A program made the translations under genes and the position numbers. The notes under the pieces were generated by a model. The model was not told the origin of the DNA. It did no database searches and saw nothing but the letters and a program-made list of their open reading frames with translations. Of a stretch of 64,000 nucleotides of DNA, positions 43,821 to 52,155 are shown in pieces. This DNA is from Pseudomonas mandelii (GTDB lineage: Bacteria; Pseudomonadota; Gammaproteobacteria; Pseudomonadales; Pseudomonadaceae). Position 1 is the first letter of the stretch. Each line of letters opens with the position of its first letter. The DNA lies in assembly GCF_006438925.1 (NCBI RefSeq), contig NZ_RCZA01000006.1:310001-374000 (forward strand), written 5' to 3'.

Positions 43821-44654
43821 TTAAGCCGCCTGCTCCTCAAACAGCGCAGGCGGCAAGTGGTTCGAGGCGGAGTGGCAACGGCGATGGTTGTAATGGGAGA
43901 TGAAACCCATCACATCCTTCTCGGCCTCGAAATGATTTTGGTAGCCGTTCTCCGGCATCCAATCGTGCTTTAACGTCCTGAAATAGCGTTCAACCACCGC
44001 GTTGTCCCAGCAGTTACCTCGACGACTCATGCTTTGAACGATCCGGCTTTCCGCTAGGCATGCAACAAATCGATCAGCGGTGTACTGACAACCCTGGTCT
44101 GAGTGAAATAGCAGTTCAGGCATCGGGCGGCGTAGCGACACTGCCAGTCTCAGTGCTTTCGCAGACAGCTCAGCATCGGCGGTTCGTGAGCAAGCCCAAC
44201 CCACAATCCTGCGTGAAAACAGATCCATCACCACCGCTAGATAAAGCCAGCCATTTCCCACTCTGATGTAGGTAATATCGCCCGCCCAAAGCGTGTCTGG
44301 ACGGGACGGATTAAATCGACGATCAAGTATGTTCGGGGCAACGATCGCCGGCTTCGTGGCGCGGCGATAATGGGCATAACGCGGCCTGCGTCGGTGAAGG
44401 CCAAAGGTTTTGATCAAAGTGCGCATTCGATAGCGCCCGATGAAAATGCCCTCTTTTCTTAGCTCTTTGGATAGCCCACGAGTACCTAGCGCCTCTCGAT
44501 GTTCTTTATGCAGCGCACGAAGCTTGCGCCCCAGCCAACGCAGGGCAGGTTTCTGCTGTTTGGGTTTGCACTTGGTGTAATAGCTGCTGCGGGCAAGGCC
44601 AAGTACGGAGCACATACGCCGAATCGACATTGCACCTCTAACGCCATCAATCAC
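43821..44654 (-). CDS. IS3-family transposase OrfB (DDE integrase-like)
   Basis: The 277-residue frame begins at GTG 44654, overlapping the orfA stop as GTGA, but is mainly made as an OrfAB fusion by -1 frameshifting. An HTH_21-like region ('ALHKEHREALGTRGLSKELR') precedes the rve core with Asp in 'DTLWAGDITYIRVGN', Asp in 'LLFHSDQGCQYT' and Glu in 'GNCWDNAVVERYFRTLK'. All three catalytic acids are there, so it looks active. Confidence 0.93.
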   Translation of the reverse strand: MIDGVRGAMSIRRMCSVLGLARSSYYTKCKPKQQKPALRWLGRKLRALHKEHREALGTRGLSKELRKEGIFIGRYRMRTLIKTFGLHRRRPRYAHYRRATKPAIVAPNILDRRFNPSRPDTLWAGDITYIRVGNGWLYLAVVMDLFSRRIVGWACSRTADAELSAKALRLAVSLRRPMPELLFHSDQGCQYTADRFVACLAESRIVQSMSRRGNCWDNAVVERYFRTLKHDWMPENGYQNHFEAEKDVMGFISHYNHRRCHSASNHLPPALFEEQAA

Positions 44655-44947
44655 TTGGTTCGACCGAACAGAACCTTTAGATGAGAGGGCAATTGCTTTT
44701 TTAGCACTTGGTTCTCGGCTTCAAGTAGTGCCAGTTTTGCCTGGAGCGACTCAATCAACTCCTGATCCTGCAGTCGTGGAGGCTGGGATATTCCTTCCTG
44801 TTCCCGGCGCCAGCGTAAAACCCAGCGACGCAGGGCTGTAGGGCCCACACCGGTAGCCTCACAGGCTTTTGGAACGGAGTAATTCATCTCCACAACCAAC
44901 CGAACGGCTTCTGCTTTTTCCTCAGACGTAACAACCCTGAATCCCAT
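44651..44947 (-). CDS. IS3-family OrfA (DNA-binding subunit)
   Basis: A 98-residue protein. The HTH lies at about residues 10-50 ('EKAEAVRLVVEMNYSVPKAC', 'GPTALRRWVLRWR') and a leucine zipper at about 62-88 ('LIESLQAKLALLEAENQVLK'). It binds the IS ends and, fused to OrfB, forms the transposase. Its last 12 codons are read only if the ribosome does not shift. Confidence 0.93.
   Translation of the reverse strand: MGFRVVTSEEKAEAVRLVVEMNYSVPKACEATGVGPTALRRWVLRWRREQEGISQPPRLQDQELIESLQAKLALLEAENQVLKKQLPSHLKVLFGRTK
44696..44702 (-). promoter_or_regulatory. Programmed -1 frameshift site A-AAA-AAG
   Basis: On the minus strand the codons CTA AAA AAG of orfA form the heptamer A-AAA-AAG. Shifting -1 gives an open frame through 'KKAIALSSKGSVRSNQ' straight into OrfB. 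Confidence 0.85.
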
Positions 44948-45105
44948 GATGCTTCCTTAAATCGACGCTCCTACATCATGGTCTAAAAAACTTCGACCAC
45001 AACACGGCAGCTCCTACAGGTGTACACATAACCCTGTAGGAGCTGCCGAAGGTTCGGGCCGCGTTCGGACGATCTTTTCAACTCACCCAAGATCTCCCGG
45101 CAGGG

Positions 45106-47505
45106 TTAGGTCATCTCTCCTTCTACTCGATCACGTCCTGCCAGTTTCGCCGCATACACCCCCGAGTCCGCCCGCAGCAGCAGCGCATCCGCGCCCTCCC
45201 CGACTCGCCAGCTGGCAATCCCGAAACTGGCGGTCACTGTCCCGACGCCTTCGATCGGCGAACTGCGCAACCCTTGCCATAGCTGCAAGGCCAGGACATG
45301 GGCATGCTCGCCGTTGATGTCCGGGCAAAGCACCATGAACTCCTCGCCACCCAGGCGACAGAACACGTCGGTGCGCCGCAGCCGAAGGACGATGCGTTCG
45401 CACACAATCTGCAACACCCGATCGCCGACAGCGTGGCCATGCTGGTCATTGATACGTTTGAAATGGTCGATATCGAGCATGATCACCGACAGTTCGCCGC
45501 CACCGCGTTCGACCCGGGCCATTTCGGTGGTCAGGCGTTCCTGGAAATAGCGGCGGTTGTGGATCCCGGTCAGGGAGTCGGTGATCGATAGCGCCCGCAG
45601 TTCTTCTTCCACCCGTTTCAAGTCGGAGATGTCCGAGACATAGCCGTGCCAGAGCACGCCGCCACCGGGCAATTCCTCCGGTGTCGCCTCGCCACGAACC
45701 CAACGCAGGCCACGCAGGGGCAGCTGCACGCGGTACTCCTCGCGCCAAGGGCTGAGGGTGTCCGCCGACGCCCGGATCGAAGCGCGGACCCGGGTGGTGT
45801 CCTGCGGATGAATCCGCGTGAAAATCGCTTCGGCGTTGAGCAACAGCACATCCGGTTCAAGTTCGTAGATCTCGCGAATACCGTCGCTGGCGTAGATCAC
45901 GCTGAAGCGCCCATCGAACTCCATCTTGAATTGGTAGATCCCGCCGGGCACATGGGCGCTGAGTTTCTTCAACAACAGGTCCCGTGCCGCCAGGGCCTCG
46001 TGGACCCGCTTGCGTTCAGTGATGTCGATACAGATCGCCAGGTGCCCGACCCACAAGCCTTGCTCGTCGAGGACCGGGGTCGCCAGCATGTTCACCGTCA
46101 AATGGCTGCCGTCGCTACGCAGCAGCGTCCATTCCCGCGCTTCGTGGCCGCCCTCCTCGCCGCCCTCGACCAACATCGCCTGGCAGGTCGGAATCGGTTT
46201 GCCATAGCGCGCGCTCAACTCCGCCGAACGTGCCAGGAGCTCTCGGGGCAGGTGCAGGTTTTCCAGGGTCATATGGCCCACCACCTCGGTGCTGGTGTAG
46301 CCAAGCATTTGCTCTGCCCCGGCATTAAAGGTTTGGATAACCCCGCGCAGGTCAGTGGCGATGATCGCCACTTGGGTCGCGGCATTCAGCACGCCACGCA
46401 ACTGGCCATGGGTGCCGCGCAACTCCTGCTCGCGGGCGCGCAGCTCCTGGGTCCGTTGCTCGACCATTTTCAGCGCCCGTTGACGCTGACTGACCAGCAC
46501 ATAGAGCAAGGCACTGAGCAACAGACTGAGCAAACCGCCCAGCACCACCAGGGTGGTCACCGAAGAGTGATTGGCTCGCAGGAAGGCATCGCTGGGCTGA
46601 ATGTCGACTTGATAGTCATGGTCGCCAAGCCGCAGCAGCCGGGTCGCGGCCAACTCACTGGGGGCTGGGGTGTTGGGGGATTCATAAAGCACTTCGTGCT
46701 GATCGTCTGTGGATAAGTCGAGGATGCGCACTGAAAGATAGTCACGGCCAGCCTCCGGCAGCCCGTCCGCCAGCAACTGATGCATGCTGATCACGGCCAT
46801 GACATAACCGTACGGTTTCACCCCCGCCGTAGCCGGACTATTACGCAGCAACACCGGTGCGACCAGCAGCACGCCGCGGGCGAAGGCCGGTTCGATACTG
46901 ACCAGATGCATCGGCTGCGATACCGCCATGCCGCCGTGCTGATCGGCCCGTTCAAGGGTGGCGCGGCGCAAGGGTTGAGCCCACAAGTCGTAGCCCAGCG
47001 GCGGGCCGAGTTTGCTTTGGGTCTGGCTATACAGCACCACCACGTACTCATCCCGTTCAGCCGCCAGTTGCAGCTGGCCATCGGCATTGAGTTCACGCAG
47101 GGTGAAGTCGGGTAAACCCTCTGCACGGACCTGGCGTTCAAACTCCGCTCGTTCGTCGCGGGTGATTCGCTTGGCGAAGGAATAGGCCTGAGTCCGGTGC
47201 AGCAGCGGTTGGGTGTAACCGTCGAACTCCGCGCGGGAGACCGAATCGGAATTGGCAAAGAACCGGCGCAGGCCATCGAGGCGCTGCTCCTGATCTTCGA
47301 AGCGTTCTTCGATACGGCTGTAACGCTCACTGGCCAGCAGTTGGAAGCGTTGCCGTAATTGTTGGTGAAACAGATTCAGCGTCGACCATGCCAGCAATCC
47401 CGTGAGAATCCCGCCGACGATCAATACCAGCAGCGCGACCAGCCAGGCCGAGACATCTTCACTGATAAAACCCAGGATCTTGGGGCGCACGGCGTGCAAC
47501 GACAT
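45106..47505 (-). CDS. Membrane CHASE-PAS-PAS-GGDEF diguanylate cyclase
   Basis: A 799-residue protein. An N-terminal membrane helix ('WLVALLVLIVGGILTGLLAW', about residues 20-40) and a second at about 320-340 ('VTTLVVLGGLLSLLLSALLY') enclose a periplasmic CHASE domain. Two PAS domains follow ('VIQTFNAGAEQMLGYTSTEV' and a PAS_3-like 'YASDGIREIYELEPDVL'), then GGDEF with 'CRLGGEEFMVLCPD'. The I-site RRTD lies five residues before GGEEF, so product inhibition is expected. It should make c-di-GMP in response to an external signal. It stands alone, between the IS3 element and rlmL. Confidence 0.93.
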   Translation of the reverse strand: MSLHAVRPKILGFISEDVSAWLVALLVLIVGGILTGLLAWSTLNLFHQQLRQRFQLLASERYSRIEERFEDQEQRLDGLRRFFANSDSVSRAEFDGYTQPLLHRTQAYSFAKRITRDERAEFERQVRAEGLPDFTLRELNADGQLQLAAERDEYVVVLYSQTQSKLGPPLGYDLWAQPLRRATLERADQHGGMAVSQPMHLVSIEPAFARGVLLVAPVLLRNSPATAGVKPYGYVMAVISMHQLLADGLPEAGRDYLSVRILDLSTDDQHEVLYESPNTPAPSELAATRLLRLGDHDYQVDIQPSDAFLRANHSSVTTLVVLGGLLSLLLSALLYVLVSQRQRALKMVEQRTQELRAREQELRGTHGQLRGVLNAATQVAIIATDLRGVIQTFNAGAEQMLGYTSTEVVGHMTLENLHLPRELLARSAELSARYGKPIPTCQAMLVEGGEEGGHEAREWTLLRSDGSHLTVNMLATPVLDEQGLWVGHLAICIDITERKRVHEALAARDLLLKKLSAHVPGGIYQFKMEFDGRFSVIYASDGIREIYELEPDVLLLNAEAIFTRIHPQDTTRVRASIRASADTLSPWREEYRVQLPLRGLRWVRGEATPEELPGGGVLWHGYVSDISDLKRVEEELRALSITDSLTGIHNRRYFQERLTTEMARVERGGGELSVIMLDIDHFKRINDQHGHAVGDRVLQIVCERIVLRLRRTDVFCRLGGEEFMVLCPDINGEHAHVLALQLWQGLRSSPIEGVGTVTASFGIASWRVGEGADALLLRADSGVYAAKLAGRDRVEGEMT

Positions 47506-47647
47506 AGACGCAACTCAAAACGCCAGGTGCGGGAAAGCCCATTGGCCATGCGTTGAGTTATAGCTATTAGCCATCAATTTGACCAGCACAGAAAGAAGCC
47601 AAGAGCCTTTAAAAATCAAGGCTCTGTGGATCCAATCCCGCCAAGTG

Positions 47648-49924
47648 TCAACGAGCCGTGATTTTCCAGGCACGGTGGATTTTGCCATTACGGGCGAAAT
47701 CCGGATCGATGGTCTGGGCGGTGATTTCCTCGACCGCATAACGCTCGGTGAGGTTTTCCTCGAGCTGGAACTTGCGGAAGTTGTTGGAGAAGTACAACAC
47801 GCCACCCGGGGCCAGACGCGCCATGGCCAGGTCGATCAATTGCACCTGGTCACGCTGCACGTCGAAGATCCCTTCCATGCGCTTGGAGTTGGAGAACGTC
47901 GGCGGATCGATGAAGATCAGGTCGTATTCGTCACGGCAGGCGTCGAGCCAGGCCATCACGTCGCCCTGCTCCAGACGGTTTTTGTCGGAGAAACCGTTCA
48001 GCGACAAGTTGCGACGAGCCCAATCCAGATAGGTTTTCGACAGGTCGACGCTGGTGGTGCTGCGCGCGCCGCCCTTGGCTGCGTGAACACTGGCGGTTGC
48101 GGTGTAGCTATACAGGTTGAGGAAGCGCTTGCCGGCTGCCTCTTTCTGAATCCGCATGCGCATTGGCCGGTGATCGAGGAACAGCCCGGTGTCGAGGTAA
48201 TCCGTGAGGTTCACCAGCAGCTTCACGCCGCCTTCATTGACCTCGACGAACTTGCCCTGTGCCGCTTGGCGTTCGTACTGTTTGGTGCCGCTCTGACGCT
48301 CGCGGCGCTTGACCACCACGCGGCTCTTGTCGATGTTCAGGGCCTGCGGAATGGCAGCCAGGGCATCGAACATGCGCGCCGAGGCTTTTTCCGGATCGAT
48401 GGATTTCGGCGCGGCGTATTCCTGGACGTGGACCCAATCCTGATACAGGTCGATGGCCATCGAGTATTCCGGCATGTCGGCATCGTAGACGCGGTAGCAG
48501 TCGATGCCTTCACGCTTGACCCACTTGCCGAGGGCCTTGAGGTTCTTTTGCAGACGGTTGGCAAACATCTGCCCGCCTTCACTCAAACGCGGCTGCTCGA
48601 TCACCACCGGTGCCGGTTTGATCGGGTTGCCGTTCTTGTTGTACTTCTCGTACTTGCCGGGTGCCACATCGTTGTCTGCGACTTCGACTTCGGCTTGAAC
48701 TTGTTCACGCTCAACCTGACGCTGTTCTGGGGTGCGACGTTCGCCAGTGACGAACTGGTCCGGCGTGACTTTGATCAGCAGCAACTTGCACGGCAACGCG
48801 CCGTTCCAGAACGAATACTGTTTGTGGCTGCGGATGCCCATGCGCTTGCCCAGGTCCGGGGCGCCGGTGAATACCGCGGCTTCCCAGTTCAAGCAGGCCT
48901 GACGCAGACGTTCGCCGAGGTTCTGGTAGAGATAGAGCAAGCTCGCCTCGTCACCCAGACGCTCACCGTACGGTGGGTTGCAGATCACCAGGCCTTTCTG
49001 GTTCTGGTCCGGACGTGGCTCGAACGTCCCGACTTCGCCCTGGTAGATCTTGATCCACTCGCTCAGGCCGGCACGTTCGACGTTGTTGCGGCCCGGTTGA
49101 ATCAAACGCGGATCGGCTTCATAACCGCGAATCCACAGCGGTGGCTTGGCCAGACCGGCCGCGCAACGCTCAGTGGCTTCTTCGTGAAGCTTTTTCCACA
49201 GGGCCGGGACGTGACCGAGCCAGGCAGAGAAGCCCCACTGCTCGCGACGCAGGTTCGGCGCCATGTCGGCGGCGATCATCGCCGCTTCGACGAGGAACGT
49301 ACCGACACCGCACATCGGGTCAGCCAGCGCGCCGCCATCGGCCGCAATGCGTGGCCAGCCGGAACGGATCAGGATAGCGGCCGCGAGGTTTTCCTTCAGC
49401 GGTGCCGCGCCCTGCTGCAAGCGATAGCCGCGCTGGTGCAGGCTGTGGCCGGAGAGGTCGAGGGACAGGATCGCTTCGCCGCGGTCCAGGCGCAGGTGAA
49501 TGCGCAGGTCCGGGTTGAGCTTGTCGATGGACGGACGATCGCCCTGCGGCGTGCGCAGTTTGTCGACGATGGCGTCCTTGACCTTCAAGGCGCCGAAGTG
49601 AGTGTTGTCGATGCCCGAGCCGTGACCGCTGAACTCAACGGCCAGGGTGCCATCGTTGAGCATGTGGTCTTGCCACTCGATATCCAGCACGCCGTGATAA
49701 AGGTCTTCGGCGTCCTTCATCGGGAAACGCTTGAGCACCAGCAGCACCCGGTTCGCCAGACGCGACCACAGGCACAGACGATAAGCGGTTTCCATGGTGG
49801 CCATGCCGCGCACGGCAGAAGTGTGCTCACGCGCTTCTTCAAGGCCAAGCCCGACGGCTTCCTCGATGAGCAGGCCTTCAAGGCCTTTTGGGCAAGTGAG
49901 GAAGATTTCGAATTGATCGGACAT
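47648..49924 (-). CDS. rlmL: Bifunctional 23S rRNA methyltransferase RlmKL
   Basis: A 758-residue protein starting MSDQFEIFLTCPKGLEGLL (ATG 49924; 12 upstream codons are not family sequence). A THUMP domain (about 45-155) is followed by the RlmL N2-guanine methyltransferase with 'ADPMCGVGTFLVEAAMIAAD' and 'VICNPPYGERLGD'. The C-terminal RlmK m7G methyltransferase has 'LNLYSYTATASVHAAKGGAR' and 'DLIFIDPPTFSNSKRMEG'. It modifies G2445 and G2069 of 23S rRNA (E. coli numbering). It is divergent from rmf across a 529-bp gap. Confidence 0.96.
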   Translation of the reverse strand: MSDQFEIFLTCPKGLEGLLIEEAVGLGLEEAREHTSAVRGMATMETAYRLCLWSRLANRVLLVLKRFPMKDAEDLYHGVLDIEWQDHMLNDGTLAVEFSGHGSGIDNTHFGALKVKDAIVDKLRTPQGDRPSIDKLNPDLRIHLRLDRGEAILSLDLSGHSLHQRGYRLQQGAAPLKENLAAAILIRSGWPRIAADGGALADPMCGVGTFLVEAAMIAADMAPNLRREQWGFSAWLGHVPALWKKLHEEATERCAAGLAKPPLWIRGYEADPRLIQPGRNNVERAGLSEWIKIYQGEVGTFEPRPDQNQKGLVICNPPYGERLGDEASLLYLYQNLGERLRQACLNWEAAVFTGAPDLGKRMGIRSHKQYSFWNGALPCKLLLIKVTPDQFVTGERRTPEQRQVEREQVQAEVEVADNDVAPGKYEKYNKNGNPIKPAPVVIEQPRLSEGGQMFANRLQKNLKALGKWVKREGIDCYRVYDADMPEYSMAIDLYQDWVHVQEYAAPKSIDPEKASARMFDALAAIPQALNIDKSRVVVKRRERQSGTKQYERQAAQGKFVEVNEGGVKLLVNLTDYLDTGLFLDHRPMRMRIQKEAAGKRFLNLYSYTATASVHAAKGGARSTTSVDLSKTYLDWARRNLSLNGFSDKNRLEQGDVMAWLDACRDEYDLIFIDPPTFSNSKRMEGIFDVQRDQVQLIDLAMARLAPGGVLYFSNNFRKFQLEENLTERYAVEEITAQTIDPDFARNGKIHRAWKITAR

Positions 49925-50322
49925 TGGAATTTCAGAGCCTTTAGCTAAGTGAACCGGCAACGCATTGCCGGCCCGGTTTTCAATCAGGCGCTTTTCTAAA
50001 AGAGCGCCCGCGTGGCACGAAGGTGTGCCGTCCCACCCTTGCTGCTCGGGTTAAAAGAGCTTAGATGCAAAGACAGATAAAAAAGTTGATGCAACAAAAT
50101 GTCATAAGTCGACCCTTCGTCGAATAATGCCCCACTGCAACGCGAGCCATTCTCAGTAAAGGATTAACCCCATCATGCAGCGAGGGGCTGATCATACCGG
50201 GGTTTTGCCAATAAACACGGGACAACATCGTGTTACTTATCGCCATACCATCTTTATCGTTACGTCCTTATGACAAAACGATCATTCCCTCGATGTGACG
50301 CATTGGTTAGAACTCAACACAG

Positions 50323-50414
50323 GTTGACGCCGCAATGACGTCAACACCTTGGCTCGCGACGCCGGCAGCGAGCCCCAACGGCAGAAGTTTTTCTGCCAGA
50401 CCTCGATTGAGGTC
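50323..50414 (+). ncRNA. Structured rmf leader (four tandem stem-loops; rmf RNA motif)
   Basis: Four perfect stem-loops follow one another: GTTGACG/CGTCAAC (50323-50345), GGCTCGC/GCGAGCC (50351-50374), GGCAGAA/TTCTGCC (50380-50397) and GACCTC/GAGGTC (50399-50414), ending 39 nt before the rmf ATG. A conserved 'rmf RNA motif' in the 5' leader of pseudomonad rmf genes has been described from comparative genomics, and this is most likely it. Its role (stability or translation control) is not known to me. The rest of the rlmL-rmf gap (49925-50322) holds no gene. Confidence 0.7.
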
Positions 50415-50453
50415 GACGCGATAAATACAGTCAACAAGTGAGGGCAACACCCT

Positions 50454-50669
50454 ATGAGAAGACTTAAGCGTGATCCGTTGGAAAGAGCATTTTTGCGCGG
50501 ATATCAATATGGCGTTGGTGGCAAATCCCGTGAGCTTTGCCCATTTACTCTACCGTCGGTACGCCAAGCCTGGATTAATGGCTGGCGAGAAGGACGCGGC
50601 GACAACTGGGACGGTATGACCGGCACTGCGGGAATCCATAGACTCAACGAACTTCACGCCGTCGGCTAA
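50454..50669 (+). CDS. rmf: Ribosome modulation factor
   Basis: A 71-residue basic protein, 'MRRLKRDPLERAFLRGYQYG' followed by 'LPSVRQAWINGWREGRGDNW', the RMF signature. It binds 70S ribosomes in stationary phase and turns them into inactive 100S dimers. GAGGG lies 9 nt before the ATG. It is monocistronic with a strong terminator and the structured leader above. Confidence 0.96.
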   Translation: MRRLKRDPLERAFLRGYQYGVGGKSRELCPFTLPSVRQAWINGWREGRGDNWDGMTGTAGIHRLNELHAVG

Positions 50670-50754
50670 CACAGGGCACACACTCCGACACGACAATCTG
50701 ATTACGTAACGACTTACCACGCACGCCCCATCCGGGCGGCGGGCTTCGGCCCAG

Positions 50755-50779
50755 GGGCTCCTTCGAGGAGCCCTTTTTT
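50755..50779 (+). terminator. Intrinsic terminator after rmf
   Basis: The stem GGGCTCC / GGAGCCC has a TTCGA loop and six T. A second small GC hairpin precedes it. Confidence 0.92.
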
Positions 50780-50810
50780 ATGCCCGCTCTTTGGCTAAAC
50801 ACTCTCTCAC

Positions 50811-50901
50811 TGTAGGAGCTGCCGAAGGCTGCGATCTTTTGATCTTGCTTCCTGGCAATCAAGATCAAAGTCAAAAGATCGCAGCCTTCGGCAGCTCCTA
50901 C
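50811..50901. repeat. Family-B inverted pair
   Basis: Arms TGTAGGAGCTGCCGAAGGCT... and inverse lie about 30 nt apart between the rmf terminator and the pyrD stop codon. Confidence 0.85.
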
Positions 50902-50906
50902 GGGGT

Positions 50907-51926
50907 TTAGCGCAAGGCTGCTATTGCGTCGACGGATTCACGAATCAGTGCCGGGCCTTTATAGATGAAGCCGGAATAGAGCTGCACCAGGCTGGCACCC
51001 GCAGCGATTTTCTCAGCCGCGTGCTTGCCTTCGGTGATGCCGCCCACGGCGATGATCGGCAAGCGACCGGCCAACTCGGCCGCCAGCACCTTCACGGTGT
51101 GGGTGCTCTTGTCACGAACCGGTGCGCCGGACAGACCGCCCGCCTCGTCACCATGCTCCATGCCTTCTACGCCGACGCGACTCAGGGTAGTGTTGGTGGC
51201 GATCACCGCGTCCATCCCGGTTTCGATCAGCGCTTGCGCGACCTGAGCGGTTTCTTCGTCGGTCATGTCCGGCGCAATCTTGATCGCCAGAGGTACATGT
51301 TTGCCGTGGCGCAGCGCCAGTTCTGCGCGGCGCGTGGCCAGGTCGGCCAACAATTGCTTCAGCGAATCGCCAAATTGCAGGCTGCGCAGGCCCGGGGTGT
51401 TCGGCGAGCTGACGTTGACTGTCACGTAGCTGGCGTGGGCGTAGACCTTGTCCAGGCAGATCAGGTAGTCGTCGACCGCCCGCTCAACCGGGGTATCGAA
51501 GTTTTTGCCGATATTGATGCCCAGCACGCCCCTGTACTTGGCCGCCGCCACTCGGGCCAGCAGGTGATCGACGCCGAGGTTGTTGAACCCCATGCGGTTG
51601 ATGATCGCCTCGGCTTCCGGCAGACGGAAGATGCGTGGCTTCGGGTTGCCCGGCTGCGGACGCGGGGTGATGGTGCCGATTTCAACAAAACCAAAACCCA
51701 GTTGCGCAAAACCGTCGATGGCCGCGCCGTTCTTGTCCAGACCGGCCGCCAGACCCACCGGGTTCGGGAAGTCCAGGCCCATGACAGTCACCGGCATTTT
51801 CGCCGGTGCCTTGCACAGCAAGCCGTTGAGGCCCAAACGCCCGCCCGCGCCGATCAGGTCCAGGGACAGATCGTGGGAGGTTTCCGGGGAAAGTTTGAAC
51901 AACAGCTGACGGGCCAGGGTGTACAT
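50907..51926 (-). CDS. pyrD: Dihydroorotate dehydrogenase (quinone), class 2
   Basis: A 339-residue membrane-associated flavoprotein of the usual length. The N-terminal helical extension for quinone access is '[20 protein letters not shown]'. The FMN-binding barrel follows, with '[19 protein letters not shown]', the catalytic base Ser in '[19 protein letters not shown]' and '[20 protein letters not shown]'. It oxidises dihydroorotate to orotate in pyrimidine synthesis. It is divergent from nasS. Confidence 0.96.
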   Translation of the reverse strand: MYTLARQLLFKLSPETSHDLSLDLIGAGGRLGLNGLLCKAPAKMPVTVMGLDFPNPVGLAAGLDKNGAAIDGFAQLGFGFVEIGTITPRPQPGNPKPRIFRLPEAEAIINRMGFNNLGVDHLLARVAAAKYRGVLGINIGKNFDTPVERAVDDYLICLDKVYAHASYVTVNVSSPNTPGLRSLQFGDSLKQLLADLATRRAELALRHGKHVPLAIKIAPDMTDEETAQVAQALIETGMDAVIATNTTLSRVGVEGMEHGDEAGGLSGAPVRDKSTHTVKVLAAELAGRLPIIAVGGITEGKHAAEKIAAGASLVQLYSGFIYKGPALIRESVDAIAALR

Positions 51927-52018
51927 GGGCGGGTTTGACTCTGGGCTACGAAAAGTGGCGGCGATTATAGCCGGGCATCGGGGTTGCAGGCGAGGCGCGC
52001 GACAAAATCAGCGAGCGA

Positions 52019-52034
52019 TGGCATATGCCTTGCA
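52019..52034 (+). promoter_or_regulatory. Sigma-54 promoter of nasST
   Basis: TGGCATATGCCTTGCA has GG and GC separated by exactly 10 bp and a consensus -12 TTGCA. Transcription would start near 52046, just before the leader hairpins. Confidence 0.7.
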
Positions 52035-52051
52035 CCGTCACTCACATAAGC

Positions 52052-52138
52052 ACTCATGCCAACGGCGGGATGAGTCGAAAGACAAAGGCGTCGTCACTTG
52101 GCCTTGCTCTGGCAAGCAGCCCGGTACGGCGCTTTTTT
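52052..52138 (+). promoter_or_regulatory. ANTAR-type antitermination leader of nasST
   Basis: P1 ACTCATGCC-AACGGC-GGGATGAGT (52052-52075) has one mismatch and a hexaloop with A1 and G4. P2 GAC-AAAGGC-GTC (52081-52092) also has A1 and G4. The terminator stem AAAGGCGTCGT / ACGGCGCTTTT (52084-52138, with wobble pairs and T6) uses the P2 bases, so P2 and terminator exclude each other. This is the layout of leaders bound by ANTAR antiterminators such as NasT. Confidence 0.75.
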
Positions 52139-52155
52139 ATGGAAGGTGTTTACAG

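Larger units (their letters stand above)
43782..45004 (-). mobile_element. IS3-family insertion sequence, complete (1223 bp)
   Basis: Terminal inverted repeats of 37 bp (43782-43818 and 44968-45004) match at 28 of 37 positions and begin TGT/end ACA. A 3-bp target duplication CGG flanks them (43779-43781 and 45005-45007). Inside are overlapping orfA and orfB with an A-AAA-AAG slippery site. Everything needed for transposition is present. Confidence 0.92.
43763..45080. repeat. Family-B pair, split by the IS3 element
   Basis: The left part AAAAGATCGCAGCCTCCGG (to 43781) and the right part CGGCAGCTCCTACAG (from 45005) join into a standard family-B arm once the IS and one CGG copy are removed. 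The second arm CTGTAGGAGCTGCCGAAGG follows at about 45033-45051, and GATCTTTT ends the pair. Confidence 0.85.

Noticed and set aside
47579..49948. 789-codon plus-strand open frame
   Set aside because: It is antisense to rlmKL over its full length; the minus frame has all family motifs.
51919..52155. N-terminal extension of NasS
   Set aside because: The extra 79 codons run through the sigma-54 promoter and leader hairpins. The family and the ribosome site support the start at 52156.
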